From Lingula anatina (taxonomy: Eukaryota > Brachiopoda > Lingulata > Lingulida > Lingulidae): a stretch of DNA of 64,000 bases. Below the pieces are notes generated by a model. It had not been told where the DNA came from and searched no databases. It saw only the letters and a list, made by a program, of their open reading frames with translations. The stretch covers positions 179,439 through 243,438 of the forward strand of contig NW_019775681.1 of NCBI RefSeq assembly GCF_001039355.2, written 5' to 3'. Position numbers and translations under genes: made by a program. This document shows, in pieces, positions 20,869-33,800 of the stretch (its first letter is position 1; each line of letters opens with the position of its first letter).

Positions 20869-23800
20869 TTGAAGAACAAACTTGGTAGTTTGATTCATTT
20901 TTAATGTCAACCTTTCATTCCAGAAAAAAATTCGCACAATTGATGGAGCATTTATTCTTCTCTTATTACTGTTAGATACAGTACAGATGCCTATATATAT
21001 TATTTATTCTTATTGAATGTTTATTATATCTTTTCTCTGCCACCTTTCCTCTACTTTCCGTCTGTGGTAGTACCGCGGAAGCAATATGTGATAATGAGAG
21101 GAGTCAAGCGTGATTTACCACCACTTGAAGATTTAGCGTCCCCTTCTTCAAATGTTGCAATTTTGCACAACTCTGCCGTTCTACTTGAGGAGACTTATTA
21201 CATTATTTACGTCTGTAGACATGTGTACTTTAGATACGTGTGTATTTGTATTGTAAGTGTACTGAGTGTCGTGGGAAATTATACATGTATTTCAAACTAA
21301 TGACAATGAGGATAACAGGATATGCTATTACAGCGTTTGGGTTGGACTTGTTATTATGCCCAAGGGTTGGATGGTTTTTCAAAGCCGAGACGTTGATCTA
21401 CGTGGCCTTAATTTGTCATGTAATTTAGAATATTAATGAGTGTGAATCATTAAAACACATTCACAATTTTGGGGTTGTTGTCGCGCTAGAACACATACAT
21501 GTATTGCAGGGATACTGGTGGATTTGTGCTTTTTATGGGGAATTTGTTTATAAGTTGGTTTTTAACAAGATAATGAAACATATATGTAAAATATTAAATA
21601 ATGATGCTTATCTTCAAATCATTTTATTCCACTACTATACACGCAATTAACTGCACTGTGTAAATTACGAGCAAGATAAATATTATAATGTGCTATGTTG
21701 TCACAAATATGAGCCTTAACGAACAGTGATTCATTAGGAAAATGCAAGCATGATAGTTGAGAATGACCATTGATCATTTTATTTGAAGCAGTGGTCTATT
21801 TTTCATTTAAGATGTCATAATTGCTATTTTATTTCTATCATTGTTGTCAGGAGTTTATTTATATTTTTTCAGCAAGTACAGGTGAATCAATGTTCGAGGG
21901 TCTGTTCTGACGCACAATTCTGAAGTTAATCTTAATTTCAAAAAAGTTTTCTTCCATGTTACAAACAACGTGATAATCACTTTTGTTTTAATTACTTTTA
22001 AAATACAGTGATTTCGCATCCTGGGAGGTATTCTTAAAAGAACACTTTCTCAAATGTCACATCAATAATTTTCTCACACAGACTCCATACGTTATCAAGG
22101 CACTTAATAATCATTAATATTTTGGTGGTCCCCGTCCTCCGCTTAATGAGTTAATTTATTAGTTTGATTTACACTTCAAGTCAAGAAATCAGCTGACTTG
22201 TGTTTACCTGTAACTATGTAAAACGCTTTGATATATTTATTTGTGATCGTGCAAAACAAATTTTCATCTCCCGTAACTGCGGTGCACTTCCTTGTTAAAA
22301 CGCCATCAGTTTAAGTGTGTGATAAACTTAAATCCTACCTCTTGATGGTTTTGGTGAACAACAATGTCTGTGGCATTGAGCAGAGGTTTTGACGTGAGGC
22401 AAGATGGCACTTCCCGAGATCTGAATATTAGTTTCTGGTATGGATGTAACCTGGTGTTCTCCTCGATTTTCATCAACCATGTTAGACACACCTCAAAATG
22501 AGATATAGTTAATATTTTATGGGATTAAACTTTATATTTTAATATAATAAATAATAATAATATATTAAAATACCCTTTTTCTAATCCATTAAAAGTGAGC
22601 AAACTCTACACCTTACTTAAGTCATTCAGTCACTTGGTCTGGGAGTCGAGGTGGGCTGGGGAGCTGTTTGGGTGTTACAGGGTTGGGGGTATAATAGATT
22701 GCTCAGTTTTAAACCAGGGGAATACTGTTCATAGGCACAAAATCGAACAGATTACAGCAAAGTTAATGGTGATAGTTTAACCTCTTTTCCTTTAATTTTT
22801 ATTTCCTTCTGAGTTGGGGGGAAGGGGAGACAATGAAACTGAGTGGGATGTCGAGAGCGGTCATTCCTAGTACCGTACAACCAATTTTGTTAATGATCTG
22901 GATTCCTTCTACATGCGTTTTAAAAGATAGTGGCAAGTAGCCTATCGCCATTTTATGCACATGTGAAATTTTGGAAACTTGTTTTTCCAAACTACCAGAC
23001 CACGTATATTTTCTTGCTTTTGTGTGTTATGAAAATTAGTTTAACCATTCATAATGTAGGCCATAGAGATGTCGTCACAATGATACGATGGAAGATAATA
23101 GTGTCTGTGTTTAGGACACAATTTTTGCATATTTCTTGGTGTTACAATTTTGGACCTTCATAGAAAAATTAACGAATGAAATGCCTCTTCAAGCCATTAA
23201 AAAAGAAAATAAAATGCTTCCCACTTCTCTTGACATGACAAACAGTTTGACTCTAGCAAGGAGTATTTTCACCATTTGACAACATGGATCTGACTATCAT
23301 TCGGCATTCTTGCTGCGGAATGTAAAATTACATTTTTTTTAAGAAACTTTATTTCCTAAACATATCAATAATAAAGATATATATACTAGTGAACATACTG
23401 TCTGCTAGGAATCTCAACTTAAAATCTTAATCTGCGAAAATGATTTTCGTTCACATATTTCCACTTGACAGTTTTGTCCTTCACGTCTCGTCTAGATTAA
23501 ATTGTATGTAACTAAGAGGGCAGTTTGTTTTTCACATTTTCACATTCTGTCTTGTTAAAATATTGCGAAATTAAAGCGTTATTGAAAAAAAAATATATAT
23601 ATATATTCACTTCCTGTCTCATTATTATTATATTATTATTGATAAAATGACCGACGGAAAGCGGTAAAAACATATCCAAAGTCACGACGAAGCACCGAGA
23701 GGTGCGTAATGAAGACACGGACGACGCCTATACCTGTTTCTGTCTTTTTTATTTCTAGATCATTCGTTTTTAAAGTAATACCGTTCGTTTAACAGAATAT

Positions 23801-24401
23801 TGACTGCAGTTCATTCGAGTGTTAAGGTTTAAGCGTGTATCTGAATATGCACAAGTCAATGTCAAAGTCAATACACGCTTTATTGATGATACAGTTAGGG
23901 GCCGGGGTTGATACGTTAGGGTTTAGTGCAAAATTAATAATTGTAATCATTAAGTGATAATGCTGTCATATGGAATATACATCAGGGTTGGTTAATCTGA
24001 GCACAGTTTTAATACTTATTCTAATTACAATAAGTACTTCAATCCGATTCCAGAATGTTTTCTTTCTTCATTTGTAATTTTATTAATGGCGATGTGAAAT
24101 AACATCTTGGTTAATGGAACATCGTAAATAAGGGCGACTGATGTTTCAGTTTGTTTTAATTGGTGTTTTTCCTTTTTATTTTACTTATATTTTATGTGTT
24201 ACATTCATTCTGTAAGTCTATTGGACAAGATTTGAATTTTAGACCTTAAATAATATAAGGTACCGAACCTCTAAGTTGAGTATAAAGGACAAAATGTGAG
24301 ATTGTTTCATTTTGCCCCAGGCACTACAATACATAAATTTGTTGTTTACTTTACTTTTTAAACTGAGCGAGCAAAACATCGTGCCCACTGGAAATTACAA
24401 A
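20869..24401. repeat. Tandem 3.5 kb repeat, unit B
   Basis: Starts TGAAGAACAAACTTGGTAG. Unit C starts with the same words at 24404, a period of about 3,535 bases. Its first 2 kb are almost identical to unit C. The part from 23288 to 23540 carries the undisturbed LTR target region found broken in unit A. The stretch 24230-24400 matches 26750-26920 at the end of unit C. Short open frames at 21013-21300 and 21240-21428 recur in unit C but show no family resemblance. Confidence 0.75.
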
Positions 24402-26920
24402 TGTTTTGAAGAACAAACTTGGTAGTTTGATTCATTTTTAATGTCAACCTTTCATTCGAGAAAAAAATTCGCACAATTGATGGAGCATTTATTCTTCTCA
24501 TAATACTGTTAGATACAGTACAGATGCCTATATATATTATTTATTCTTATTGAATGTTTATTATATCTTTTCTCTGCCACCTTTCCTCTACTTTCCGTCT
24601 TTTCATCTGTGGTAGTACCGCGGAAGCAATATGTGATAATAAGAGGAATCAAGCGTGATTTACCACCACTTGAAGATTTAGCGTCCCCTTCTTCAAATGT
24701 TGCAATTTTGCACACCTCTGCCGTTCTACTTGAGGAGACTTATTACATTATTTACGTCTGTAGACATGTGTACTTTAGATACGTGTGTATTTGTATTGTA
24801 AGTGTACTGAGTGTCGTGGGAAATTATACATGTATTTCAAACTAGTGACAATGAGGATAACAGGATATGCTATTACAGCGTTTGGGTTGGACTTGTTATT
24901 ATGCCCAAGGGTTGGATGGTTTTTCAAAGCCGAGACGTTGATCTACGTGGCCTTAATTTGTCATGTAATTTAGAATATTAATGAGTGTGAATCATTAAAA
25001 CACATTCACAATTTTGGGGTTGTTGTCGCGCTAGAACACATACATGTATTGCAGGGATACTGGTGGATTTGTGCTTTTTATGGGGAATTTGTTTATAAGT
25101 TGGTTTTTAACAAGATAATGAAACATATATGTAAAATATTAAATAATGATGCTTATCTTCAATTCATTTTATTCCACTACTATACACGCAATTAACTGCA
25201 CTGTGTAAATTACGAGCAAGATAAATATTATAATGTGCTATGTTGTCACATATATGAGCCTTAACGAACAGTGATTCATTAGGAAAATGCAAGCATGATA
25301 GTTGAGAATGACCATTGATCATTTTATTTGAAGCAGTGGTCTATTTTTCATTTAAGATGTCATAATTGCTATTTTATTTCTATCATTGTTGTCAGGAGTT
25401 TATTTATATTTTTTCAGCAAGTACAGGTGAATCAATGTTCGAGGGTCTGTTCTGACGCACAATTCTGAAGTTAATCTTAATTTCAAAAAAGTTTTCTTTC
25501 ATGTTACAAACAACGTGATAATTATTTTTGTTTTAATTACTTATAAAATACAATGATTTCGTATCCTGGGAGGTATTGTTAAAAGAACATTTTCTCAAAT
25601 GTCACATCAATAATTTTCTCACACAGACTCCATACGTTATCAAGGCACTTAATAATCATTAATATTTTGGTGGTCCCCGTCCTCCGCTTAATGAGTTAAT
25701 TTATTAGTTTGATTTACACTTCAAGTCAGGAAATCAGCTGACTTATGTTTACCTGTAACTATGTAAAACGCTTTGATATATTTATTTGTGATCGTGCAAA
25801 ACAAATTTTCATCTCCCGTAACTGCGGTGCACTTCCTTCTTAAAAGGCTATCAGTTTCAGTTTGTGATAAACTTTAACCTTACCTCTTGATGACTTTGGT
25901 GAACAACAAATGTCTGTGGGATTGAGCGGGGTTTTTGACGTGAGACAAGTTGGCACTTCCCGAGATCTGTATATTAGTATCTGATGTGAATGTAACCTGG
26001 CGTTCTCCTCGATTTTCATCAAACCTGTTAGACACACCTCAAAATGTGATATAACTAATACTTTATGGGATTAAACTTTATTATAATCCCTCATTTAATC
26101 CATTAAGTTAGTTGGTCTGGGAGTGGGGAGGGGGGGGGGCAAGTAGGGGGAGGGGTGTTTGAGTACCTTAGAGGGTTGGTGGGGAGGGGAGGCAATGAAA
26201 CTGAGTGGGATGTCGAGAGCGGTCATTACTAGTACCGTTCATCCAATTTTGTTAATGATCTAGATTCCTTCTACATTCGTTTTAAAATATCTTATTTGCA
26301 TTTTAAAAATTATAAAGGCAAACATAGTGGTAAGTAGCTTATCGCCATTTTATGCGCATTGAAATTTTGGAAACTTGTTTTCCCAAACTATACCAGACCA
26401 CTTATGTATTTTTTCTTGCTTTTGTGTGTTATGAAAATTAGGCCATAGAGGTGTCGTCACAATGATACGATGGAAGATAACAGTGTCTGTGTTAAGGACA
26501 CAATTTTTGCATATTTCTTGGTGTTACGATTTTGGACTTTCATAGAAAAATTAACGAATGATATGTCTCTTCAAGCCATTAAAAAGGAAAATATATATTA
26601 CTAAGTCTTTCAAAGTTAGTGACGTTGCCAAACAATGTTTTTGCTTTCCTGAACATAGTTATAAGGGGATCATGCCTCAATTCCATTTAGGCGATGGCTT
26701 TCCTTTTTACTTGTATTTTTCATGTTATATTGATATTGTTAGTCTATTGAATAAGATTTGGATTTTAGACATATTAGATATTACGTTCAGAACCCCTTAA
26801 TAGAAAGCAGCCGGGTAAAATCTGGGATTGTTTCATTTAACACCGGGTATATAAATCTGTTGTTTACTTTAATTCTCAAATTAAACGAGGAAAACATCGT
26901 GTGCACTGGGCGTTACTAAG
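24402..26920. repeat. Tandem 3.5 kb repeat, unit C
   Basis: Near-identical to unit B from its start to about 25450, then more diverged, with a G-rich tract (GGGGAGGGGGGGGGGC at about 26126). It is shorter than B because a segment between about 26580 and 26750 replaces the B-specific 23200-24230 part. Right boundary approximate. No gene recognised. Confidence 0.7.
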
Positions 26921-28739
26921 TGTGCTTAACATTTTGTTAAAAGGACTAACAAATTTGGCACTTTCAATCAGCACTCATGTCAACATTCAACGCAAAACGT
27001 AATGTTGACACGTTTGTAGAGTATGTTAAGTTTATCTCTGCAAAGGAGTTACATGTAAACGATATCATTAATACCTGTTAATATGTGCTTTAGTGACTAT
27101 TGTCGATTTAAGGGCCCTTTACACTCCATTGTTTATACATATTGTTATGCATTGCGGGTTGGATCTTCTAGGTTCTTTAATTTCAGTACTCCCCTTTTTT
27201 CTTCCTTTTTTCTTCTCATCCTTCCTTATGTTTTTCTTCCTTTCTTTTTATCTCTATTCCCGTTCACTTAGCTTCTCTAACAAATAGAAAGCACTTGCAT
27301 GATGCGGTGACGTGTTTTTATGTCTTCTCTCTATTTTGGAATAACAAATATTAAACTAGAAAAGCACTCTGAGAGCGCAGACCTTCGCCAAGGCAGCGAT
27401 TTTTGATTATTATTGATTATTGATTATTGATTGGTTATTGATCCGGTTCACCACCAAAAACTAAACATCTCTTCCTTGGCCCACTTCTGACAGTTCTTGA
27501 AAATTTCAACAAAATCGATGGATAACTTTTTTGAATTATGTTGATGACAGACAGACAAACAGACAAACAAGGGTGACACCGTAACCTCCTTGGCGGAGGT
27601 AAATTGTACCTGTACCCTAAAAGTTTCAACTCTAAAAGTACTATGGACGTATTAAGTGATGGTAATATAATCAAGTGCTTTTCTTAATAAATAAATGAAT
27701 AAATAAATAAATAAACAAATAAATCAAATAATAACGGGAATAAAATTACAATGTACAAGATGTCAGGTTGTAAGGTGATACAACATATTGCCTAACATCG
27801 ATAAATTGTCTAAATGTGAGTACAAAAAGTATTTCAAAAACGGTGTGCTATATACTTTATATTATAACCTATTTTATATGTAGGAATACGTTAACTCTTT
27901 AGTTCAAAAATAAACATAAATTGCAAAGAACTTCTAGTATGATAATACCTCAAGGGAGATATATGTATAAGGACAGCGCAAAGCCTATTGGGGGCGACTT
28001 GTGATTGCAGGCAGAGTATTAAATTTACAATTAAAGCAGCAGTAAGACAAATGCTCAAACAGTTTCTTTTAGGTGAGTAATAAAAGGCCAAAGTTGGAAA
28101 CTTCAGTCTGATGGTCAGAGTATATAGAATGATATAGAGATGGCAAGTGATCAGGGAACTGAAATTGAGTAAATATTAAGTATGGCATGGTCTTTTCACA
28201 TTTCCTTATGAGGAGGATCATGAAGATCAAGATGTCGGCCATTCAAAAATGACCGCTATTGTTTATGGGAAATTGGTCAAAATTTATCAGTTTATTCCAA
28301 ATATTTACCAACATTTATAAAATCAAAACTGATGTGTTGATATCAATGTATTTGCAAAAATTATACAAAGTAAGCACTAATTCATGTACATATACTAATG
28401 GAAATCGATGATATTTTAGTAATCTATATCAGATTTCTCTTCAACTTAAACACAAGAAAAATAATAATCAAAAAGTACAGACTTGACATTTTATATGAAA
28501 TATTTTTTCCAAATCATTTTTCATCAGTTTTTTTCCTATTTTGCTGAATGATAAATGAAAATAAGGATTAAAATCGTGTTTATATAACTTTTAATTATTT
28601 CTCTGATCTCATGGTGACATCAGTTCATTGATTGATTTCGCCAGTGAAGCAAACAGAAATACATGTACATTGCCAATTATATGTCATACTACATCCATTA
28701 AAAGATGGACCCTCATGTCAGTGTCTAGTCATAGCAACG
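26921..28739. other. Intergenic, AT-rich, no gene recognised
   Basis: Apart from element W at 27360-27684, I see only AT-rich sequence with a pyrimidine-rich run at 27190-27260 and a (TAAA)n run near 27690-27730. No splice-bounded coding exon was found on either strand. Confidence 0.5.
27360..27684 (+). mobile_element. Short inverted-end element W, copy 1
   Basis: Ends are AAAAGCACTCTGAGAGCGCAGACC and, inverted, AAGTGCTTTTCTT. It contains ACCTTCGCCAAGGCAGCG near the left end and CCTCCTTGGCGGAGGT near the right, with a GACAGACAGACAAACAGACA run between. The same element occurs in reverse orientation at 44055-44333. No coding potential. Confidence 0.75.
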
Positions 28740-29460
28740 GTCACTGTTACACCTGACCTCTTCTGGCTGCTACCAGCGCTCTCAAGCGACAAAACATTCA
28801 TTGGGATAGTGTTTTTAGAGTTCAGTCTGGAATAACATTCCAGGCATCGGTGAAAACTTTTTCAATTTGGTCCAGTTTTGTTGTAGAACATGTATGCCAT
28901 TGATTCGGCTAGTAATGATCTACCCCCATATTGTCAATGTGGTTCCAATATCGCGATTTTGATGACCAAGGAAGCTACTTATTCCCTTGGTTCTGTAAGT
29001 TATCGGCTATTAAAATGATCTGTGTGAACCTATAATCTCACCGTAAATTGTTCCTAAGGTGCCCCCTATCAAAGTAGTCAAGTGATTCCCAGATTATTCG
29101 TTTATTAGATCTGGTGCAGGTTTTCATTGATGACTACCGTTGGTAATTTGGCACCAATGTGGTATCCACTCCAAATACTGATGCTGCCAATGGCCGTGTC
29201 ACTTTAGACGCGACACACGCTTCGTCGTAGGCCTCTTCTGGATGGCTGTATACTCTGTTTTGACTAGCTGGGCGGTGTTCAGTGTTCTACCCAGAAACGG
29301 ACATGGTCTCGATTCATTAGAGAAACAGACGACGATGTTTTGCTGTTTACAGTGGGTACCTCGGAGGTCGTCTGGTATTCTTACCTGCTAAAACCAGTTA
29401 AGTGTTCGCTAAGGGCAATTTGCCACCCATTCTGAATGGACTGGGTGGTTTTTGTTAAGT
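28740..29460 (-). pseudogene. Tc1-like transposase relic
   Basis: The minus-strand translation, with stops and shifts, gives G-S-I-S-I-W-S-G-Y-H-I-G-A-K-L near 29200, followed by V-V-I-N-E-N-L, the counterpart of the G-S-V-M-V-W-G...L-V-V-I-x-G-N-L block of Tc1 transposases. Further down, Q-I-E-K-V-F-T-D-A-W-N-V-I-P near 28850 and R-L-R-A-L-V-A-A-R near 28770 match the C-terminal block of the same family. Several stop codons make it non-functional. Terminal inverted repeats were not located. Confidence 0.75.
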
Positions 29461-30865
29461 TGCATCAGCCTATCCCGAAAGATAGTGGGTCCGGGTGGTA
29501 AGATTTTGAAGCATTGGGTGTGACCTCTGTGTAAGTAAATCAGTCTGGGCATAACTCTATAAAACTGTGCGGAGCGTTCCGTTTGGCGCTATAATCTGTC
29601 TGGCAATTTCTGTCTTTTTCGCGACATTCTACCACAGATTAACAAAATTGTGAAGCACTACTTAGCTCATTTTACGCACTGCAAAACCGACCGCTTGGAT
29701 GCAATATTTCAAATTCTTCTATTCAGTAGTTGCCGACATATGGATACTTTTTTGACAGAACCATGCTTTGCCAAAGGCCAGCTTTGACCAGCCCATAGGA
29801 GCACCACCATATTAAATCACTGCATATTACATAATGCAGCAGCGCAACAGACATGGTAGCCAGTTAATTGGTAACGACACACCTGACTACACACTCCTCC
29901 GTTCATATATCTTATATCAGTTCGGAGTTTTTTGAAAAAAAAAGAATGCATTGTTACCTACCGTAGGCATACCTTCGAAACTGAAATATTACACATTAAA
30001 TGTCAAGTCTGTAGAACAGCAGTTTGTGAAAGTGAATGCTTAACTTTGCCACAAACAAGGGCATAGCAATGTTCTAACGGTTAAGTTAACAAGATCTACT
30101 TGATTTAACAATAGTTTTGATCAAATCGTTAAAAACGAACTTCAGTTAAATTAAGTACTACAGAATGGGTGTATAATTCACATAAAATTACAAATTCTGT
30201 AGACAATTCATAGTGTTGTTGATCCCTCTTATCCGTTTGATATATTTACCATTATTGTGATTAAAACTGATTCAATATAAACAAATTGAAAACAATTTAA
30301 TTGGTGGAAACGTGGCTTACTTCTGCAAATTATCTTAATCAAAAGTAAATCATACTCCCGAAATTATATATTTCATCCGCAGACATCTAGCTATTTATCA
30401 ATCTAGCCATTGTATAGTGGCGAGAAATCGCCTGTCTGGTCTTTTAAAACATTGCTTGATACGGCCTATTGATAAGTACTAATTGTTTTTAGGAAGACCT
30501 AAGCTAGTCATTGGAAACATGGCGTACTTTCAGCCATTTATGTCAAGTATATAATATGCAAAACAACTTATGATAACATGAAAATATAAACTGCGTTTCA
30601 AAGCTACTGTATATGCACATAGGCTAAAAAGTAGACAAACGTATATTATAAAGGTAAAAACCTTGATAGCATGCAACAAAATATATGGGATAAAATGCTG
30701 AGGAGCTGTTAAATAACATAAAATTAAAGACTGGTAGAATCTAACAGTTTTTATCTAATATCCTCGTTCTAAAAATCAACCACTATGATACACTGTGGAT
30801 ATTTGATTTTTTTACCTCTCTGCTGTTTAAAAACTTTATCATTTGAATACGTATCAACAAATCGC
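29461..30865. other. Intergenic sequence downstream of gene 2
   Basis: AT-rich, no coding exon found. It forms the 3' flank of gene 2 on the minus strand; no clear AATAAA (TTTATT on the plus strand) could be tied to the gene's end with confidence. Confidence 0.4.
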
Positions 30866-33800
30866 TCAAGCGTTTATCTGAATTACCGCATACGTCCCAG
30901 AAGGTGAGATTGCCGTTATCGAGCCTTGTACTTCCAACTTGCCTGACAATCTAGGTATGTTTAAGTCTGTTTCCAACGTTTCAGTGGGAGGAAGCACATC
31001 ACAAGCCCCTTCCACAGACCCAAAAGATACTTCAAAGCGAAGAGGATGGGTATTTGAACTGTCAAAGGATTGTCGCCAGTTGACGTTACATTGGTCCTGG
31101 TGACATACAATAGACGGCTGGATACCTGGAAATGCAATGCAAACAACTCGCCAATGCTTCAGTGATACTCATGCAAATGGCAAAATATATTAGGGTTAAA
31201 AGCATGCTGGCATTCATGCATTTATGTACAAGTGTGCAATTATATCATACAAGTTCTTTTGTGATGCCTTGCAATGTATCTGACTTAAAGTATATAGATT
31301 TAAATTTCAAGTAGATTTCCCCTAAATGGTCGCGAAAAAAATCTAACCATAGCCCCACGCACGTGATTACAAACTGCACGTGATTACAATCTTACACCAC
31401 TGACCTGTAAATGAAGGTTCGGTATTCAAAACAAAAACCGTGGTATTTTTTGGTTTACTGACTTTCCCAGCAGAATTCTCGACCACAACTTCTACATTGT
31501 AGGGTCCATCATCTAAGAGAAGTCCATCGAGATGCAGATCTGTGTGCAATTCGCAGTCTGTCCAGTTTACAACGGTTTGACTCCCTGGTCCCTGAACTCG
31601 AACAAGATAACGCTGAACGCCACTGATAACTTGGAATCCAGACCATGAGACATGAAGGGTCGAATTGATGGACTGGTATGACTTAAGAGCATGGAAAGGA
31701 CTGTTATTTGATAGTAGGGACGATACACTGGCATTTTCGGATATAGGTGACCTGGTGACAATAGTCACAGCTTCAGCGTTGGCGGCTGTCACCAGGTCGA
31801 CTATATTGGTGCATTTTATGGTCACGTGCACTTCTTCACCATGGTTAAGGGTTACAGAAACAGGGCCCGCGTGGCTGGTATTGGTTGTCAGTTGCCAGGG
31901 TATTAAGTCCGAGGCGCTTTCTGACCGTCCTACAACAAAGCACGTTGTAAAAAGTTGCGTTTATGTTAAAGAGGTTGTGGAAAGTCACTGACACAAATAA
32001 TAAAGAATTATAATAAAAAAAGTATCCGGCAAGCGAGCTTTCTTTATATACACAATATCTCATTAACTAAAAAAAAACAGACAATTAGATACAATTAAGT
32101 AATATCTACACAGATTATACACTTTCTCACCTACAGCCCAAGTGCATTCGGATACCACTGATTCATTGTCGACGGCTTCCCATTTAGCTAAAACTTGGAA
32201 GTCAGATGTTTTGTTTTCTGTTTCAAGAACGGACACGTATAGACTGTGAATAACAGGTGGAGTCCAATCAAGGATAAGTGGCTCAGAAAAAAAGGCAGCT
32301 GTGGACAAGGCGTTGTTTTCTGAAATTATTGTGGCGTAGATTGGTGTCCCATGCACTGCAGACACATCGAAGACGGCACTGGTGGCTTTGCCTATGTCAA
32401 CAAGAGGCTGCAACTGGAACCCGCCTTTAGTAGTCCCAAGGCCTATCATGTGTCTCTTTATACCGCTGTCAGGGTCATTGATACCATGGCTTACCTCAAT
32501 GGAGGTGAATCCTGACTGTCTAAGTACCGGTCCTCTAGAGTATGCCTCTCTGTTGTCTTTGCAAATCCAGACAGTTACCGCAAATAGTCGGATGGGATGC
32601 CCATACCTTTCCAATTGGCAAACAGGTGACACTGATGGTTTAAAAGCGGCATAAAGCGGGACTGAGCATGATAACACGTCGTTAATTGCATCTTTACAGT
32701 TAAATTGTTCTTGAATACCCTCGCATGTTAAAGTAATACCAATCTGCATGCCATCGGAAAATAAACGGACGTTCAGCCTCCCATTATAAAAGATGTTTTC
32801 TGGCAAATGCAACGGTATGACACTAAGCATGTCTGTTGAGTTCTCCTGTTGTGGTGCTACAAAAGTCCCTTTAGAAAGAAAGGGGTTTAACATGTCGAGA
32901 TCAGTCAAGGCAATGGTATCTGACAAGCGACAAATTTGGTCTGTTGGTGGTGTTATATCAATGAAGAGTCTCTCACTATGTACCCAGCCAGACGCGAGTC
33001 CTGCTGCATCCAGACCTCGCACAGACGCCCACACATAACTGCCATGGGTCAAGTTTAAATAATTTAGTTTTATCACATTGTTTAATCCAGCATTAGCCAA
33101 TCGGTAAATATCCGCGAGACCTAGTGAAGAGCCAACGATTACTTCGTAGTGGGCTATACCAGAATGGTAGTCATCAAATCCTGTCCAAGAGACCCCAATT
33201 GTTTCCGCTGACTGCTGACTTGGCTTATTGTGAAACAAGGCCGTGTTATACACTGTACCAGCGATGGGTTTATGATTGTCAATAGTTACCCCATCCGAAG
33301 TGGAAGACACTGACAGACCAACCTTGTTATAAGCCACAATGGTCGTGTAGTACCTGACGCCTTCCACAAGTTCAAGGTCGGATACGTTGAAATGTGTTGC
33401 GAGGCCAAGATCAATTTCACCAATAACATCATCTCCTTCAATGGAAAAATTATAATATTATAACCTAAATAATATATAATTCTTAAATATTTTAATAACA
33501 TGAAAAGGCGGAACTGTTTATCCAACATTTTATTTATTATGCTTACTCGTAATATATTCATAAGCACACTCCTTACCTTCAAAGAACGTTCCAATGTACA
33601 TGACAAAGTGATCTATTTGACTCTGGTCATCGAAAAATACATCTGTCCAGTCTGCCGAGAGGATGTGCATATTTCTTGAAAATTCAATGTCAACGTCACA
33701 ACTTTCTCCACAGTCTTTAACGTGTTTCCCTCGGCGGTGTGATGGCGGTGTTAAGTCAACTATGACACCAGTTGACATGTACTCGGTGTATGTGCTAAAC

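Larger units (their letters stand above)
12640..20869. repeat. Tandem 3.5 kb repeat, unit A (interrupted)
   Basis: Shares ordered blocks with units B and C: the block GTGCTACGTTGTCAGAAATA at 12719 matches 21690 and 25224, and the CCCCGTCCTCCGCTTAATGAG block at 15043 matches 22130 and 25677. The GGCATTCTTGCTGC block of B is found after the LTR element at about 20580. Unit A is lengthened by a MITE Z fragment, MITE X and the LTR retrotransposon, and the unit A-specific end joins directly to the start of unit B near 20868. The left boundary is approximate. Near 20695-20775 a stretch of about 45 bases is duplicated in tandem. No gene found. Confidence 0.7.
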
